The position numbers and the translations under genes are program-made. Source: an uncultured Bacteroidota bacterium (GTDB taxonomy: Bacteria > Bacteroidota > Bacteroidia > 2-12-FULL-35-15). From it: a DNA stretch of 7,113 nucleotides. The notes below the pieces were generated by a model. That model made no database searches. It had not been told where the DNA came from and saw only the letters and a list, made by a program, of their open reading frames with translations. The DNA is taken from NCBI GenBank assembly GCA_903889605.1, contig CAISYK010000376.1, positions 1 to 7,113 on the forward strand, given 5' to 3'. Below, piece after piece: positions 6,705 to 7,113 of this stretch. Numbering within the stretch: position 1 is the first letter of the stretch; every line of letters starts with the position of its first letter.

Positions 6705-7113
6705 TTATTTCACTGGCGAAGCCGACCAAACAACTTTACCGGTTTTATCAATATATGATAAAACACCTCCGTAGCTGACGTATGCTAAGCCATTAATAAA
6801 ATCAGCAGCATAATCTGATTCCTTATATACCGCAATCTTTCCTTTTTTATCAATATACTGCCATTTTGCATCCTTGAAACTGCCGATAACCCATGGCGAT
6901 ATGCTCACACATGCAAGACCGTCGTTGAAAGGAAAAGCACCTGTATAAATCGGATTAATAACCATTTTTCCAGTTTTATCAATGTACCCAAACCTGCCGG
7001 TTTTATAATTACCAACACGTACACAAGCTAAGCCATCTGAAAAAGTAAATACTTTATCAAACTCGCATGCTATCACTGGTTTTCCGGTTTTATCGATATA
7101 CCCCCATTTTCCG
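6705..7113 (-). CDS. WG-repeat protein, C-terminal part only
   Basis: The frame is open from the right edge (first full codon at 7112-7110) to the TAA at 6707-6705, giving 135 visible residues. The GTG at 7076 is an internal Val in GKPVIACEF and not a start, because a perfect GKWGYIDKTGK unit lies upstream of it. The protein consists of WG repeats: a YIDKTGK-type strand followed by a stretch ending in F-x-x-GLA-x-V. Such proteins are common in Bacteroidota and some bacterial surface or effector proteins; they are thought to form beta-rich repeat folds, but no biochemical role is settled. The missing N-terminus would show whether it is secreted, a lipoprotein or fused to another domain. It lies upstream of topB on the same strand, 161 bp from that gene's ATG, so readthrough into topB is possible but functional linkage is unlikely. 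Confidence 0.88.
   Translation of the reverse strand, partial: GKWGYIDKTGKPVIACEFDKVFTFSDGLACVRVGNYKTGRFGYIDKTGKMVINPIYTGAFPFNDGLACVSISPWVIGSFKDAKWQYIDKKGKIAVYKESDYAADFINGLAYVSYGGVLSYIDKTGKVVWSASPVK
6735..7112 (-). repeat. Four WG repeat units
   Basis: The YID core recurs at visible residues 5, 43, 86 and 120, so the units are 38, 43 and 34 residues apart. The leading motifs are GKWGYIDKTGK (7112-7080), GRFGYIDKTGK (6998-6966), AKWQYIDKKGK (6869-6837) and VLSYIDKTGK (6764-6735). The first three units end in FSDGLACV, FNDGLACV and FINGLAYV; the last is truncated after its first strand by the stop codon. At DNA level the segment TTTTATCNATNTA on the plus strand marks three of the four units, with a one-base variant in the remaining one. 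Confidence 0.85.

Noticed and set aside
1..7113. Mobile element, defence system, CRISPR or RNA gene
   Set aside because: No transposase, integrase, terminal repeats, spaced direct repeats, tRNA-like fold or toxin-antitoxin pair was seen on either strand; topB alone is not evidence of a conjugative element.

Overview
The window looks like ordinary chromosomal DNA from a Bacteroidota member, probably near the Chitinophagales, Sphingobacteriales or Flavobacteriales. The evidence is very AT-rich DNA (G+C roughly one third, by eye), starts preceded by A/T-rich stretches without a clear Shine-Dalgarno, a TAnnTTTG-type promoter element, and gene families typical of that phylum (a coiled-coil surface-type protein, a WG-repeat protein, and a TopB with a GDAGQEGE Toprim motif). 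No phage, insertion sequence, CRISPR, rRNA or tRNA was seen.

Layout, left to right: (1) the 3' end of a plus-strand gene for a coiled-coil protein with a conserved C-terminal domain, cut by the left edge; (2) a strong A/T-rich hairpin shared with the convergent gene that follows; (3) a complete minus-strand sodium:solute symporter; (4) a 337-bp divergent spacer with a good promoter pointing right; (5) plus-strand rfbC/rmlC, a dTDP-4-dehydrorhamnose 3,5-epimerase; (6) 63 bp later and on the same strand, a membrane-anchored MltD-type lytic transglycosylase; (7) a convergent minus-strand topB, DNA topoisomerase III, with two C-terminal four-cysteine repeats; (8) upstream of topB on the same strand, the 3' end of a WG-repeat protein gene, cut by the right edge.

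Functionally this is housekeeping and envelope content. RfbC makes a precursor for surface polysaccharide and the transglycosylase remodels peptidoglycan; the two may be co-transcribed. The symporter is a nutrient or ion transporter of unknown substrate. TopB is a decatenase. The two edge genes encode proteins of unknown role. The genes do not form one pathway.

I found no convincing novel system. The points most worth a second look are a proline where the symporter's sodium-site serine is expected, the Toprim motif lacking its second aspartate in TopB, the gapless duplication at the TopB C-terminus, the decaying WG repeats, and the terminator whose T-run overlaps the stop codon of the convergent gene.
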